DNA of 64,000 nt from Lachancea thermotolerans CBS 6340. Lineage: Eukaryota; Ascomycota; Saccharomycetes; Saccharomycetales; Saccharomycetaceae. Shown here in pieces: positions 45,413 through 56,700 of this stretch. The position numbers and the translations under genes are program-made. Each line of letters begins with the position of its first letter. The stretch's first letter is position 1. The notes under the pieces are model-generated. The model saw nothing but the letters and a program-made list of their open reading frames with translations, was not told where the DNA came from and searched no databases. The stretch covers positions 1,240,001-1,304,000 of the forward strand of contig NC_013081.1 of the NCBI RefSeq assembly GCF_000142805.1. The letters run 5' to 3'.

Positions 45413-47602
45413 GAAGCGTCGACTGGAACAGAGTTATGCTTGTACACCGGAAAAAGCGGAAGTCAGCAAAGAACGCTTACGCGGGGAATACAGTTTTCTT
45501 CTTTAGTTGCAGCGCAGCCTCAGCGTCCTGGACCGACTGTACAACGGGCGGTGGTTATTGAGAGAAAAATCTCCGCGCATGAGTATCAGGGTATATGTTT
45601 CGTCGAAGGTGACGATCGGCTATTTCGGGACACTTAATGAGAGCGCGGCGCCAGCGTCGCTTTGGTCGCATAGCGGCCTAGCCACGCCGCATCTTGGCAC
45701 GCTGGCTTGGCCCAAGGACGCTCTCAGGTTTCAGCACCTACGCCGCTCTCCTGTCTCAATATCCGGGTTGCTCCCATGCCCTTTGACTGCACGACATTCC
45801 CCTGTAAGCCAGCAATCTGCGCCGTATTGCGGACGCCGATACGGTCTCAAAAGCCCAATTGCGATGGCTTTGGGATCCGCGTTTTATAGTGCCGATCCAC
45901 AAGACTTTCAGCATACTTTCCCGCTTATTGGGGCGAGGGGCACGCCAAGTGTTTACCGTTCCCTTGACAGCTGTCGCGCATAGATATGCGCAGCTGCACT
46001 CCGTCGCCTAGGGCGGAGATCTCCAAAAAAAAAAAAATCAGCGTACATACTCCTCGGCGAGCGTCAACTAATTATTTCTTAAGTAGCTCAAGCTTCGGCC
46101 CGGGACCCGCGCCATAGTGGACTGACATCAGCCTTTCTCTCAGTGCGGACGGAGCGATGTTCCGAACTGCCGATCCGAAAAGTGACCCACATCCTGCAAC
46201 GTTTGCTTCTCCATGCAAAAGCTCAACGTGCGAGAGACAAGCGTTTGCGCGGCACGTAGCCGCTCCAGCCCGAGCTCTCCCGACGTAAAGGAGCATTAGT
46301 GTGATTAGTGCATGCGCCCTCCGCAACACGGTCAGGGGAAGCGATGTCGAAAGGCCCGTTCTGCGCGATAATACATGTCTCAAGTCATGTTTGGAGGAGA
46401 TTGCGGAGCCCGGATCTGGCGGGTGCGCAAACTCCGAGATATATATATACATCCATCGAGCTATCCTGTTGTGTCGTAACCACTAACAACAGCTTACCTC
46501 ATAGCTGACGTGTTGAGGTTAAAGCCGCCATGTGCAGCTAGGGAAAAAATTCCACAATCCTGACTCTGCTTGGCTGCTAAAGGGGGAAAAAGACTCCTTC
46601 GCTTTATACGTCGCCCTCCCTGGGCCTTGATCCGCGCACGGCGGAACCCCGGAGGAGAGTAGCCGCCATCCGCAGTGGAAAGCGGCTCCGGCCGCGCCTG
46701 CCGCCCAAGCCGGCTCCTTAGCTTCTTGACTGTAGGGTTTTCTCCGCTACTAGCCACGTTCTGGCGGTGCAATCGCACTTGGCGCCAGAAGACCAGGACG
46801 CGCCGGAGTTGCTCTAGCTCACGTGAGCGAGGATGTGCGTCACGTGACAGTTTCCGCAGAGGTTTAGCGACGCTCCCTTTACACGACCCCTCTCCCAGAG
46901 CCGTCAACAGCTCAAGAGGCTGAGGGCAGTTTTGCGCTAGCGGCTGTCCGAGAACAACCCGCAGCCGCGCGGCCGCCAGGCTATGGGGAAAAAACAAGCC
47001 GCATGTCGCTGTTTACGTAGATAAGGTCGCTCAATACGGAACAGTTCCACCCCGGAAGGCCTCATCCGTCGGCTGAGCACCAGTGCACCCACGAGCGCTT
47101 CGCGCACCTCGGCTTTCATGGCACGTGCGCGGCCTGCCGTCGCAGGCCGCGCACACCCCAGGACTTGTTTCCCGCTAGCCTGCTCCACGCCGTCCCCTGA
47201 TTCGCGTGGCCTGGACTGAGTGCTCAAACGGCTCCGCGGTCATGTGATAGAGTCCGCCAACCCCAGGGCCACCTCACGGTTTACGTCGTTTCGCGGTGCT
47301 CCCTCGGCCAATCACGCAACACCATTTCGCTCCGACTCAGAAGCACCCGCACATCGCCGATATCGGCCCCCTCTCTACTACTTAGTACAAAGTGATGTCA
47401 CTCATACGCTCACAAATTTTTCAAACCTCTCACAGTTAACAAATTTTTCACTGGATACTGGTTTTTCCGGGGCTGCGTGGAAAAAAATATAAAAGATCAC
47501 TGGGACAGCGTGGATTTGCAAAACTGGGTTTTAGCTTCGGTTTTAGGTAAAATCTCAAGACAGTTCCGTGCTTCTCCAGTTTCTTCACATCCTCCAAATA
47601 CA
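45413..47602. promoter_or_regulatory. 2.2-kb divergent spacer before AAC2
   Basis: This is the longest spacer in the window. It holds the promoters of the zinc-cluster factor and AAC2. There is a 13-A tract at 46025-46037 and a TATATATATA run near 46440. CACGTG boxes lie at 46820, 46841 and 47122. CCAAT at 47308-47312 is a possible Hap2/3/4/5 site, and TATAAAAG at 47488-47495 lies 108 bases before the AAC2 ATG. A 158-codon frame at 45507-45983 begins with TTG and has no recognisable content. No RNA gene was seen. Confidence 0.55.
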
Positions 47603-48517
47603 ATGGCTGAAACCAAAAAACAATCTAACTTTCTCGTCGACTTCTTGATGGGTGGTGTTTCCGCGGCCGTCTCCAAGACCGCCGCTGCCCCTATCGAGAG
47701 AGTCAAGCTGCTGATCCAGAACCAGGACGAGATGATCAAGCAGGGCTCCTTGGACAGACGTTACACCGGTATCGGCGAGTGTTTCAAGAGAACCGCCGCC
47801 AACGAGGGTATCGCCTCTTTCTGGAGAGGTAACACCGCCAACGTCATCCGTTACTTCCCTACCCAGGCCTTGAACTTCGCCTTCAAGGACAAGATCAAGT
47901 CCATGTTCGGTTTCAAGAAGGAGGAGGGCTACGGTAAGTGGTTCGCTGGTAACTTGGCCTCCGGTGGTGCCGCTGGTGGTCTCTCCCTGATGTTCGTCTA
48001 CTCTTTGGACTACGCCAGAACCAGATTGGCCGCCGACTCTAAGGGCGCCAAGAAGGGTGGTGAGCGTCAGTTCAACGGTTTGGTCGACGTCTACAAGAAG
48101 ACTTTGGCCTCTGACGGTATTGCTGGTTTGTACAGAGGTTTCTTGCCATCTGTCGTCGGTATCGTTGTCTACAGAGGTTTGTACTTCGGTGGTTACGACT
48201 CCTTGAAGCCATTGTTGTTGACTGGTTCTTTGGAGGGTTCTTTCTTGGCTTCTTTCTTGTTGGGTTGGGCTGTCACCACCGGTGCCTCCACCGCCTCTTA
48301 CCCATTGGACACTGTTAGAAGAAGAATGATGATGACCTCCGGTCAGGCCGTTAAGTACAACGGTGCCTTCGACGCTTTCAGAAAGATTGTCGCCGCTGAG
48401 GGTATCAAGTCCTTGTTCAAGGGTTGCGGTGCCAACATCTTGAGAGGTGTCGCCGGTGCTGGTGTCATTTCCTTGTACGACCAGTTGCAGATGATCATGT
48501 TCGGTAAGAAGTTCTAA
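47603..48517 (+). CDS. AAC2: AAC2/PET9, mitochondrial ADP/ATP carrier
   Basis: This 304-residue inner-membrane protein exchanges cytosolic ADP for matrix ATP. Three carrier repeats of about 100 residues are seen, each with the Px[DE]xx[KR]-type signature: [16 protein letters not shown] and PLDTVRRR. The ADP/ATP carrier hallmark RRRMMM follows the third. The frame extends upstream to an ATG at 47477, but the ATG at 47603 ([18 protein letters not shown]) matches the family and lies at the right distance from the TATA box. Codon bias is extreme (GGT, TCT, GCC, AAG), marking very high expression. S. cerevisiae has PET9 (YBL030C) and AAC3 (YBR085W) as a duplicated pair; one gene serves here. Confidence 0.97.
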   Translation: MAETKKQSNFLVDFLMGGVSAAVSKTAAAPIERVKLLIQNQDEMIKQGSLDRRYTGIGECFKRTAANEGIASFWRGNTANVIRYFPTQALNFAFKDKIKSMFGFKKEEGYGKWFAGNLASGGAAGGLSLMFVYSLDYARTRLAADSKGAKKGGERQFNGLVDVYKKTLASDGIAGLYRGFLPSVVGIVVYRGLYFGGYDSLKPLLLTGSLEGSFLASFLLGWAVTTGASTASYPLDTVRRRMMMTSGQAVKYNGAFDAFRKIVAAEGIKSLFKGCGANILRGVAGAGVISLYDQLQMIMFGKKF

Positions 48518-48807
48518 GCTTAGACTTTGATCGCCGTCCATATTCCGTGTCAGCCCTAACGAAAGGTAGGGACTGACCGAGATTCATCTAAAAACAACAA
48601 TTTAATTACAAGGGAAGGAAACTTACACACTTCAATTCCAAAATTGAAGGTGTCATTTACAACAAAAAAACTGTAATTTGTTTAACGATTTTGTTTATAA
48701 AGTGCTACTATTCATGAAACTGACTAAATAGTTTTTAATTCGAGAACTTATCGGGTTACATCTTGTGGGGCGTGCTGTGTTGGGTCCACATAACAAACGA
48801 AGCGAGT

Positions 48808-49902
48808 TCACCTCCACACTGGCCTACTCATGCTAGTACTTGTGCTCCTGGGTATCTTTTCATTGGACTTGTCTCTGGTGGAGAGCGTGTAACTGGATTT
48901 GGATCGCGTTACTGACGATGTGACAGGCGTTGGCGTGGGTGAAGTGTCTTGCCGGCTTTCTTGCCGCAGGTTCTTCATGGTTTGTGATTTACGAATTGTT
49001 TTTTTTTGTGTTGCGATTGTATTGCTTGAGTTCGACCTCGAGATAGTAGTCTGCTCGTAGAGCCGCTGGAAGACCGAGTTGTGCGCTGTGCTAGGAGAAT
49101 TTTTGGTAGCCTTGTCTTTGATTTTCGTAGAATCTTTTGCTCTTAGCAGTTCGGCGCTTCTAGATGATAATTGGGGGAGTGGCGGTGCGGGCGAGGGCGT
49201 TGAAGGAGGCGCGAACTTGTTTGGTTTCGAGTCCGGCTTTTTGAGCTTCGAAAATATGGCCCCAGGTCTTGTCTCCCGGTTTATTGATGTGAATGTAGGT
49301 TTGGCAAAAGTAGCCTGCTGCCGGTCGAAGGAGATCTTTGGGGGAGGAACCCCGCTCAGCGGTGTATTTCGTACGCGATTGACATTGCTTCTATTTTCCC
49401 TGGGAGTCTGATTTCTTACTCGAAGTCTTCGTATTCTTCTGGTTATGTCTGAAACCGGGCTGAACACAAAGCTATCGCTTTCGCGTGATTTGCCATTGCG
49501 GTCCCGTAGACGCTTGTTGGAACTCTGTAAATTTTGTTCTGGTGCCCGCTTTGGAGTACCGGGTATTTCGTCCTCCCCTGCAGAGCCTCCCTCATCCGTT
49601 GCACCCTGCGAAATACCAGAAGTTTCGGCCACCGGGTACTTGTGCGCAGCATAGTGGCTCCCAATGGACTGCATGGCACCAAACTCAGTCTGATGCATGA
49701 TCTCAAATCGATCACAGGCGGCGGTATGTGGTTGTGCATCTTCGAATCGGGGACCTAAACTCGAAGCTTTATCGGTGGCTCGCAGATCAAGCTCCGACAA
49801 AACAGAGTTGCCCAGCCGCTTGGACACCCCCAGGTTGTCTATGACCTGGTCATGGTACTCCATGCCAGCGTCCGAAACTGGTGTACACTCCATCCCGGCC
49901 AT
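48808..49902 (-). CDS. SHE1: SHE1-like microtubule-associated protein
   Basis: This 364-residue protein is basic and rich in Ser, Thr, Asn and Lys, with no clear folded domain. Conserved-looking patches are RRIRRLRVRNQTPRE, GAIFSKLKKPDSKPNKFAPP and KKTIRKSQTMKNLRQES near the C-terminus. She1 binds spindle and astral microtubules and limits dynein activity in yeast (338 residues). The assignment rests mainly on position (YBL031W between PET9 and HEK2), size and composition, because the family diverges fast. Confidence 0.75.
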   Translation of the reverse strand: MAGMECTPVSDAGMEYHDQVIDNLGVSKRLGNSVLSELDLRATDKASSLGPRFEDAQPHTAACDRFEIMHQTEFGAMQSIGSHYAAHKYPVAETSGISQGATDEGGSAGEDEIPGTPKRAPEQNLQSSNKRLRDRNGKSRESDSFVFSPVSDITRRIRRLRVRNQTPRENRSNVNRVRNTPLSGVPPPKISFDRQQATFAKPTFTSINRETRPGAIFSKLKKPDSKPNKFAPPSTPSPAPPLPQLSSRSAELLRAKDSTKIKDKATKNSPSTAHNSVFQRLYEQTTISRSNSSNTIATQKKTIRKSQTMKNLRQESRQDTSPTPTPVTSSVTRSKSSYTLSTRDKSNEKIPRSTSTSMSRPVWR

Positions 49903-50046
49903 TCATGGTGAACAGTTCGAAAAAACCATGCTTACCATATACGAAGATAAATAAACACAGACTAAACTAAACTATAATGTTACAAAAATGTAGATTAATA
50001 ACACAACCTTTAGCCAGGTACCTTGTTTGCGAAGCCGCTTGAGGAA

Positions 50047-50904
50047 TCAAACTTTGTCTTCGCGTCTCTGCTTCTCGGTCTCCAGGTTCTTGAGCAGCAT
50101 CGTCTCGGCCAACTTTACGCTGTTCTGGTTGTTACCGGTGATAGTAAACACGCGATTGTTCTCTTCGTCAGGCTCATCGCTGACAATGACCTTGGTCTTG
50201 GTATACTTCCGCAAGCTAGAAACACGGTTTCCGCCGCGGCCGAGCAGGGCGCCGACGTACTCGACAGGGATAGCGACGTCCTTCGTAACGGAGCCTTCTT
50301 CCTGGCTCTTGGTGTGCGGGTAGTACTGCTTTTCGTGCGAGGGCTTGGGCTCCGCCGCCAGAATCTCGCTGATGTCCACGAGACACGACGCGATGGCTCC
50401 GGGGAAGCCTTGGATCTCCACGACGCGGTCCTGGGAGTCCGGAAGAAAGTTCTTGGAGGCCACGACCTTGACACCGTGCTTTTCGATCAGCGACTTGATG
50501 CGGCTGCCTTGGGTGCCGATAATAGACGACACTTGCGAGTTGGATACAATCAGACGCAAGTTCCCAATGCGCTTGACGGACTCAGGGTCCTGGATCTCGG
50601 TTGCCGAGGGCGCGGGGAGAATGAAATTCAGCGGCTTGTACGAGTGCGTCTCGGGCTCGCTGTCGTCCTGGTTCAACACCTCTACCACGTCGCCAATCGC
50701 GTTTGCTACGCCCTGCGCTGAGCCCGAGCAGCTCAAGATGCGGTCTGAGCATCCCCTTTCGTGAGGCGAAATGCCTATTTTCACTTTGCTCGACTCCCGG
50801 ATTTTCTGGATGGTCATGCCTTGCGCGCCAATGATGCGCGCGGCCTCTTTGAGGGACACCAGCACCCGGTGGTTGACGGTATCCTGATGCTCGACTTCTG
50901 CCAT
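50047..50904 (-). CDS. HEK2: HEK2/KHD1, RNA-binding protein with three KH domains
   Basis: This 285-residue protein has three KH domains with intact GxxG loops: IIGAQGMTI (about 24-32), IIGTQGSRI (about 137) and LLGRGGNRV (about 228). Hek2/Khd1 represses translation of ASH1 and many other mRNAs, and affects mRNA localisation and telomere position effect. It is clearly shorter than the S. cerevisiae protein (381 residues), which has a Gln/Asn/Pro-rich extension after KH3 region; here the frame stops soon after KH3. It follows SHE1 on the same strand. Confidence 0.92.
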   Translation of the reverse strand: MAEVEHQDTVNHRVLVSLKEAARIIGAQGMTIQKIRESSKVKIGISPHERGCSDRILSCSGSAQGVANAIGDVVEVLNQDDSEPETHSYKPLNFILPAPSATEIQDPESVKRIGNLRLIVSNSQVSSIIGTQGSRIKSLIEKHGVKVVASKNFLPDSQDRVVEIQGFPGAIASCLVDISEILAAEPKPSHEKQYYPHTKSQEEGSVTKDVAIPVEYVGALLGRGGNRVSSLRKYTKTKVIVSDEPDEENNRVFTITGNNQNSVKLAETMLLKNLETEKQRREDKV

Positions 50905-51461
50905 TGCCGGTTGTTGTTGTTGTAGGTGAAGTTCACGAAATGTGAAGATTACGCCGTTATAGGTGAGTCCACGTGATCATAACGGGGCGTTTTCTCGTTC
51001 CGCGTTTTTAGCGACCGGCCTGTTTATGTAATCATGATGCTTTTTGTGCACGTGACTCTCTCGTCGCTGGCGACTGTGGTTTTTTTCTTAGAGCTTCCAG
51101 GCCCTTATCGTCGTTACAAACGAGAAGTCTCGTATCTACACTGTTGCGTGACGGCTGGAAAGCCCGAGAAAGAGAGGACCCTTGGGAGGCCGCGGGCACA
51201 CCGAGCACGAACGGCTGTTTGCCAGGGTATACTAAGTGACCTAGCATCTCACGCTCTTCGATGAGAGAGTCCCCAAGGCGCCTCTTCTATCGTTTCTTTA
51301 GTAATGATAACATAAAAAATTTATTACTGTCACTGTCTTTAGTCATTGTTGAACAAGTTTCCTCGTGTAGATAGATATATATAGACGAAAGTGACAAGCG
51401 TCGGAGCTTGATAACTCGACCGACCCCGCAAGCAGACATCAAAACACGTTGAAAGCAAGCA
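50905..51461. promoter_or_regulatory. Divergent HEK2-RIB1 promoter region
   Basis: CACGTG boxes lie at 50970 (in CCACGTGATCAT) and 51049. TATATATA at 51376-51383 lies about 80 bases before the RIB1 ATG. I see no additional gene. Confidence 0.5.
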
Positions 51462-52382
51462 ATGGACACTCAAGGAAGTTTACCGATAGTACAGTGCGTG
51501 GCAAGAGCCAGAATTCCTACTACGACTGGGCCAGACATCTTTCTACACTTGTATGCCAACGATAGAGACAACAAGGAACACTTGGCGATTGTCTTTGGCG
51601 AGGATATACGCTCCCGGAGCCTGTTCAAGCGCAGGAAGAATGAAACACAGCAGGAGCGCATGGTACGGGGCGCGTATGTCGGAAAGTTGTTTCCCGGCAG
51701 AACGGTCGCTGACGTGGACGAGAACCTGGGCCTGGAACTACAGTTCGACAACGACGGAGAGCTGAGGGTCGAGGAGAAGACGACGTGGGCCAAGAAAGAT
51801 ACGCTGGTGCGGATCCACTCCGAGTGCTACACGGGTGAGACCGCGTGGAGCGCGCGGTGTGACTGCGGAGAACAGTTCGACCGCGCAGGCAAGCTGATCG
51901 CCTTGGACCGCGAGGGCGACATAGTTGGCGGCTCGGGCCGCGGAGTCATAGTTTATCTGAGGCAGGAGGGTCGCGGCATCGGCCTCGGCGAGAAACTGAA
52001 GGCCTACAACCTGCAGGACCTGGGTGCCGACACCGTGCAGGCCAATCTGATGTTGCAGCACCCGGCGGACGGACGCGACTTCTCGCTCGGCCGCGCCATA
52101 CTGATAGACCTGGGGATCGAGCGGGTGCGGCTGCTCACCAACAATCCCGACAAAGTATCGCAGGTGGAACATCCGCCACAGCTGCATTGTGTGGAGCGCG
52201 TACCTATGATTCCGCTATCCTGGACCAGTGACGAAGACGGCATTCATTCCTCGGAAATCGAAGGGTATCTGCGGACCAAAATTGAGCGCATGGGGCATTT
52301 GCTCCAGAAGCCTCTCAAACTGCACACCATGGAAAACGTTCCGGCGAGCTCTACTACAATAACCACACATACGATAATCTGA
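51462..52382 (+). CDS. RIB1: RIB1, GTP cyclohydrolase II
   Basis: This enzyme opens GTP to the first pyrimidine of riboflavin synthesis, releasing formate and pyrophosphate. The 306-residue protein has the zinc site [20 protein letters not shown] near residues 122-140, with three Cys ligands, and the catalytic and GTP-binding run [20 protein letters not shown]. The RLLTNNPDK motif closes the active site. The length is close to yeast Rib1 (345) but somewhat shorter at the termini. It matches YBL033C in position. Confidence 0.96.
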   Translation: MDTQGSLPIVQCVARARIPTTTGPDIFLHLYANDRDNKEHLAIVFGEDIRSRSLFKRRKNETQQERMVRGAYVGKLFPGRTVADVDENLGLELQFDNDGELRVEEKTTWAKKDTLVRIHSECYTGETAWSARCDCGEQFDRAGKLIALDREGDIVGGSGRGVIVYLRQEGRGIGLGEKLKAYNLQDLGADTVQANLMLQHPADGRDFSLGRAILIDLGIERVRLLTNNPDKVSQVEHPPQLHCVERVPMIPLSWTSDEDGIHSSEIEGYLRTKIERMGHLLQKPLKLHTMENVPASSTTITTHTII

Positions 52383-52764
52383 GCCGGACGCCGCGCAAGC
52401 CGGGCTTGGGGGGTCGCATCAGGATATATAAAAGGGTTTTCAAATTTTAGTTAACGAAATAATCATGGATAGTTTTACGTTCAAACGCAGCACAGTTTCG
52501 CCGGCGCTGGAAGCACTGCGACCTTGCTGTATAGGAGCATGTATCTTGTTCTCGTTATGTAAGCGAGTGTATTAACGATTTATCTAAAGACGTTGGAAAA
52601 AACGCAGGAAACCGCAACAAGCTAGTACGAGCGCGGGTGCGCTGGGAGCCTATGGGACGGGCCCCATGAGGGCTTGCCTTGATTGGGGGCCGTTCTCACG
52701 CTGCAGCAAATCAGACAGCGTGACTAATCGTAATGGAGCAAGAGCAGGACAAAATATGGCGTCT
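52383..52764 (+). other. RIB1 3' spacer with TATA box and micro-ORF
   Basis: TATATAAAAG at 52425-52434 stands 43 bases after the RIB1 stop. A 36-codon ATG frame begins 31 bases later (separate entry). A small GC-rich inverted repeat (ATGGG/CCCAT) lies near 52652-52668. The TATA box suggests a transcript that is not RIB1. Confidence 0.45.
52465..52575 (+). CDS. Possible 36-residue micro-ORF behind a TATA box
   Basis: The frame begins MDSFTFKRSTVSPALEALR and continues into a short Cys-rich hydrophobic segment (PCCIGACILFSLC) with a basic end, like a tail anchor. A consensus TATA box ends 31 bases before the ATG. Yeast transcription usually starts 40-120 bases after TATA, so the ATG might be missed by many transcripts. 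I do not recognise the product. The TATA box could equally drive a noncoding RNA. Confidence 0.28.
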   Translation: MDSFTFKRSTVSPALEALRPCCIGACILFSLCKRVY

Positions 52765-53049
52765 TCAAGCCCCTAGCTCTAGCAGGTGTTCCAATGCCTC
52801 CCCTGCAACTGTCGCAACTACTTCGTTTCCCTTCATGACGTAGGCACAGCTCTTGTCCTCGCTCATCACAGTTGAAACGTCAATCCGCAGCTTCTTCTGT
52901 TTGTCGAGGAACTCTTCGTATCCCTTCACGGTCAAGAGCTCCACAGGAGCAGATGCTAGGAATGATCCGGAAGATTGGTTAACTTCGCCTGGTTGTTGGT
53001 AAATAGCTTGCATTTTTGGATGTCTTGGTTGTGCTGATGGATAGGGCAT
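52765..53049 (-). CDS. Small conserved-type protein, YBR085C-A-like by position
   Basis: This 94-residue frame starts MPYPSAQPRHPKMQAIYQQP. An inner ATG (residue 13) would give 82 residues, close to the 85 of S. cerevisiae YBR085C-A, which lies between AAC3 and IST2. The C-terminal part looks folded (ELLTVKGYEEFLDKQKKLRI; CAYVMKGNEVVATVAGEALE). The open frame extends upstream only to a TTG. An ATATAAAG element stands about 30 bases before the first ATG on this strand. Identity is inferred from position and size only; the function is unknown. Confidence 0.65.
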   Translation of the reverse strand: MPYPSAQPRHPKMQAIYQQPGEVNQSSGSFLASAPVELLTVKGYEEFLDKQKKLRIDVSTVMSEDKSCAYVMKGNEVVATVAGEALEHLLELGA

Positions 53050-53772
53050 AGTTCTCTCTAAGGGTACATACAAGTTGCTCTTTATATTCTGTGATTCGGA
53101 TCATATCAGCATGTACGATTATGATGTCAGAGGCGCCGCGATTAATGGCTCTAGCCGTTGATTGTACTAACGCCGACGCTCCGCCAAACTTACCAAAGGA
53201 TTAGTTCCGAATAAGTCACTACCTGGTGTTAACAGGAATTCCGCACAAACTTCTCAAAGGCCATTACGAGTAATTTAGGCCGTGCCAGACATGGCGCCCT
53301 TTTGAGATTCAGCCAAGACCACAAGATTGTTTGAGCCTCTATCCTTTCGAAAAACATTCTGAGCTTCCTTTGAAGTTAACCTTTCTTGCATGTTTTTATC
53401 GGACCGGTTGTTCCACCACACTCAATGTTTATTTTGTAGTGCATAACATCAATTTCCAGATAATTCTGTAAATAAAGTAAAGGACCTAGAATTCTGAAAG
53501 AAAGTGGGCAACCAAGAAGCCCGGAACTGACAGAAAAATACCACACCAATTAGCCAGTAATAACAGATGGGCAGCTTCCTGGTGATAACAGCCTTCTTGG
53601 AGAGCAGCAGTTAACAGTCACCATATACGAATTATTTAATCTGTTTACCCAAAGCGCATTATTGTGTAATTAGCATGTCGATCTCATCACCAAAGCCGTT
53701 TCCAGCTTCAAGACATAAACGTTCGCTATAAAGGCACCGAAGCTTTTAGTTCGTGTAATAGTTCGCCCGCAA
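53050..53772. other. Divergent spacer before STU1
   Basis: The spacer holds the promoters of the small minus-strand gene and of STU1. An exact TACTAAC occurs at 53165-53171, but I could not find a matching donor and exon. The right half (53400-53760) is AT-rich. Nothing else is seen. Confidence 0.45.
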
Positions 53773-56700
53773 ATGGCCAATGTTCGAACGTTTCCTCTGT
53801 ACGATGTTTTAATGGCTGCGTCGACATCAGACGAGCAGAAACTGCAACAGCTCAGCGAGTTCAAGGGCCACGTTAAGAAGGAGCTTGTTGACGAGCGAGC
53901 AGTTCCTGCGTATTTCGAGTGCTTATGCCATACACTGAATATACACTTGAAGAATGGAAGAACCGGCAGCCGCGTATTCACGCTCTGCCACTCCACGCTC
54001 TGCTATCTCATCAAGCGAGTGGCGATGCAGTCACCTGCGCAGTTCGATGCGGCGACCACTCACAGCCTGCTGGTTCCGCTGCTGCAAACCGTGAACTCAG
54101 AAAAAAAGGTTTGGTCTGGGTCTATGAAAGCTTTAGAGGCCATATATCTTGCGCAGCCGTCTGTCTTAGAAGAGGCATTGGAAAAATTACAACTTCGGGA
54201 AAGCGACCGGGTTGCAACTCTGCTAGTCATAGACGAACTAGTCCAGCTTCACCAGAAAAACAATCGCAACCCTTTAGAAATTCTGAATAAGTTCACTGCT
54301 CTGTTCCTCAGTATTCTGAACCAACCGAAGCATTCCTTGTCACAAGGCTGCGAGTTGATTCGTGACATTTTAGCCAAGTACTACACTATGCAATCCATGC
54401 AGGATTTTGCCCGCAGGATAAGAGCCCCCGAATCAAGAGCCTTATTCGACGTGAAGCCAGAACTCCCAATAGAAGAAGTGTACGTTGATTCCAATCCGAA
54501 GCCACAACAGTCTATCTTTTCCGTTGGTGCGGAGCTACAAAGCCTCTTCAAAGATCAGGCTAAGAGTTCACCAACACAGCCAAAAAACTACTCTTCACCT
54601 GAAGCTTTACGCAAAGATCTCGAAAACCTGGTGGCGCCTTTTGCTTCCCACAAAGAGACTGAGCATAATTGGAGACAGCGCCAAGAAGCGATCATTACAA
54701 TGCGCGGAGCCGTTGCGGGCAATGCTGTGGACGAGTACAGTGAAGACCTCATAGCTCTATTCAAGGAGCTGCAACTATCAGACTGCATATCAAAGGCCGT
54801 TTCTTCTTTAAGAACAAGTCTTTCAATACATGGCTGCAGCCTAGTCAAGGAGATGGCAGGCCGGCTTCAAGAAAAGATTGATCCGCTAGCCGAGGGCTTG
54901 TTCAACTCATTGAGAAGCGTTCTTTCTGCAACTAAAAAACTGGCATCGCAGAACGCCTTCTTTGCTGCATGCAGTCTACTTGCAGCCATGCAGTTCCATA
55001 ACAGAATTTTTCAGTCTTGTTTTATGCTTTCAAAAGACAAAAACGTTTCACCCAGATGTTTTGGGGCTGTATTCCTGCGAATATTTTTGATCCGCTTCCA
55101 TTCAAAGCTCGACAATGGCCTTGTATACATTGACGAGTGGGTTCATCGGAGTATAACAGACGCACAAACAAAGGTTAGAGAATCAATGAGGACAACATTC
55201 TGGTACTACTACAAGGCCTATCCAACAAATGCGAAGCGTCTTCTCGATGGGCTGCTGCCACACTTCAGACGCGCTGTCGAAGCTTCGATACCTCCAAATC
55301 TGGATATAAACTATAGCATGGGCAACACCAAGTCGTCTGATTCGTCAAGAAGATCAAGCATGGGCCCCTCAAGAACACCAAGTTATGCGGGCCCCACTCA
55401 ATCATCTCATCTACAAAGACTTTCCGCCCTGCGATCCGCCAGCGATTATCAGGTTCCCTCCAATCGTGCTGCCCAAGCGAGCTTCAGCGCTCGGAAAACT
55501 AGCGGACCGGCGGGGTTGACGTCAAAGCCCGAAAGTGTCGCGTCTCAACCATTCCAAGGTCCAATAAACGAACTTAGCGCGCAAATAGACCTCACGGCAG
55601 AAATAACGCAAAACAACTCCAATACCCTCATAAAAAAGTACATGCAAGACTCCCGCAGTGTTCAAGATAAGCAAAAAAATGCACAGAGCGAGTTAAAGGA
55701 TGTCATACATTATCTTTCATCTCAAAATCTGTCTGAAAATAAAATGGGACTTCAACTGCTTCAAAACGTTATTCTTGTCGGGGTTCCTTTGCAAAAGCAG
55801 GAGATCAGTCCTTTACTGCGCAAAATCATGCTAAGGGATCCTCAGTGCCTGGAAAGCTTATTAAGGATTCCCAAATTCCTCGACTTGCTCACAGTTTCTC
55901 AAACGATCGAAGCTTTCGCTATAAACCGTTTGCCTTGTACAGGATTAACCGAACGCTTGACTGTGGAGGTATTAATTGAAGGAGTGAATGCGCTTCTGGC
56001 TGATGCCTATCCATCCGAGAGAGAAAATTCATTTTACTATGTGAAGTTCAGGCAAACACTATTCGACTACTCTTTTGATTTGCTAACTGATATTTGCAAA
56101 TATGCGAAAGGGCTATCAAACTCGTCATTTGGAGCTACAGTTTCGAAGCTATTTAATCTGTATGGAAATGACCTCGATCTACAGAAGTATTTCGACACAT
56201 TGTTCCACCTGTTCTCACACAACCGAGTTGTATTTTCAGATTTACTCGGTAAATCGCCTGTCTTCTTAAAAACAAAGATCGGACGCGAACTGGAAAAGAG
56301 GGACCCAACTCTTCATTTTGATTTCCTTGCTCAACATGTCCCGATGTCCGATATTCCTTTAGAAGATGAAAAGCTTTATACCGAGCTAACTATGGTTCAG
56401 CCTTCAACCGTGAACCAAAGGTCTAGTAGTGCTGAGAGTGTTCTCATTCATGAAATTGAGGGACAGAACAACCAAGAGATGCCTAACATAGAAACAGAGC
56501 CAGCGGATGAAAATTTAGAAGAGGTTCAAGGGTTTACTAAGTTCGGAGGGCTTTCCAAATTAACAGAAATGACAAGAGTCGTTAGTCTCTACGAGAAGCA
56601 TAATGACCAAATCGAAGTCTCTGGAAAATCAGCACTTGATACTGACGGAGACCACAGGATGAGCAGCGAAGGGTTAGAAAATAAAAGTGAAACCCCCGAT

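Noticed and set aside
45507-45983. 158-codon frame between the zinc-cluster gene and AAC2
   Set aside because: It starts with TTG; the composition looks random, and the promoters of both flanking genes lie here.
53165-53171. Exact TACTAAC branch motif before STU1
   Set aside because: No donor and start exon could be matched; several chance copies of a 7-mer are expected in 64 kb on two strands.
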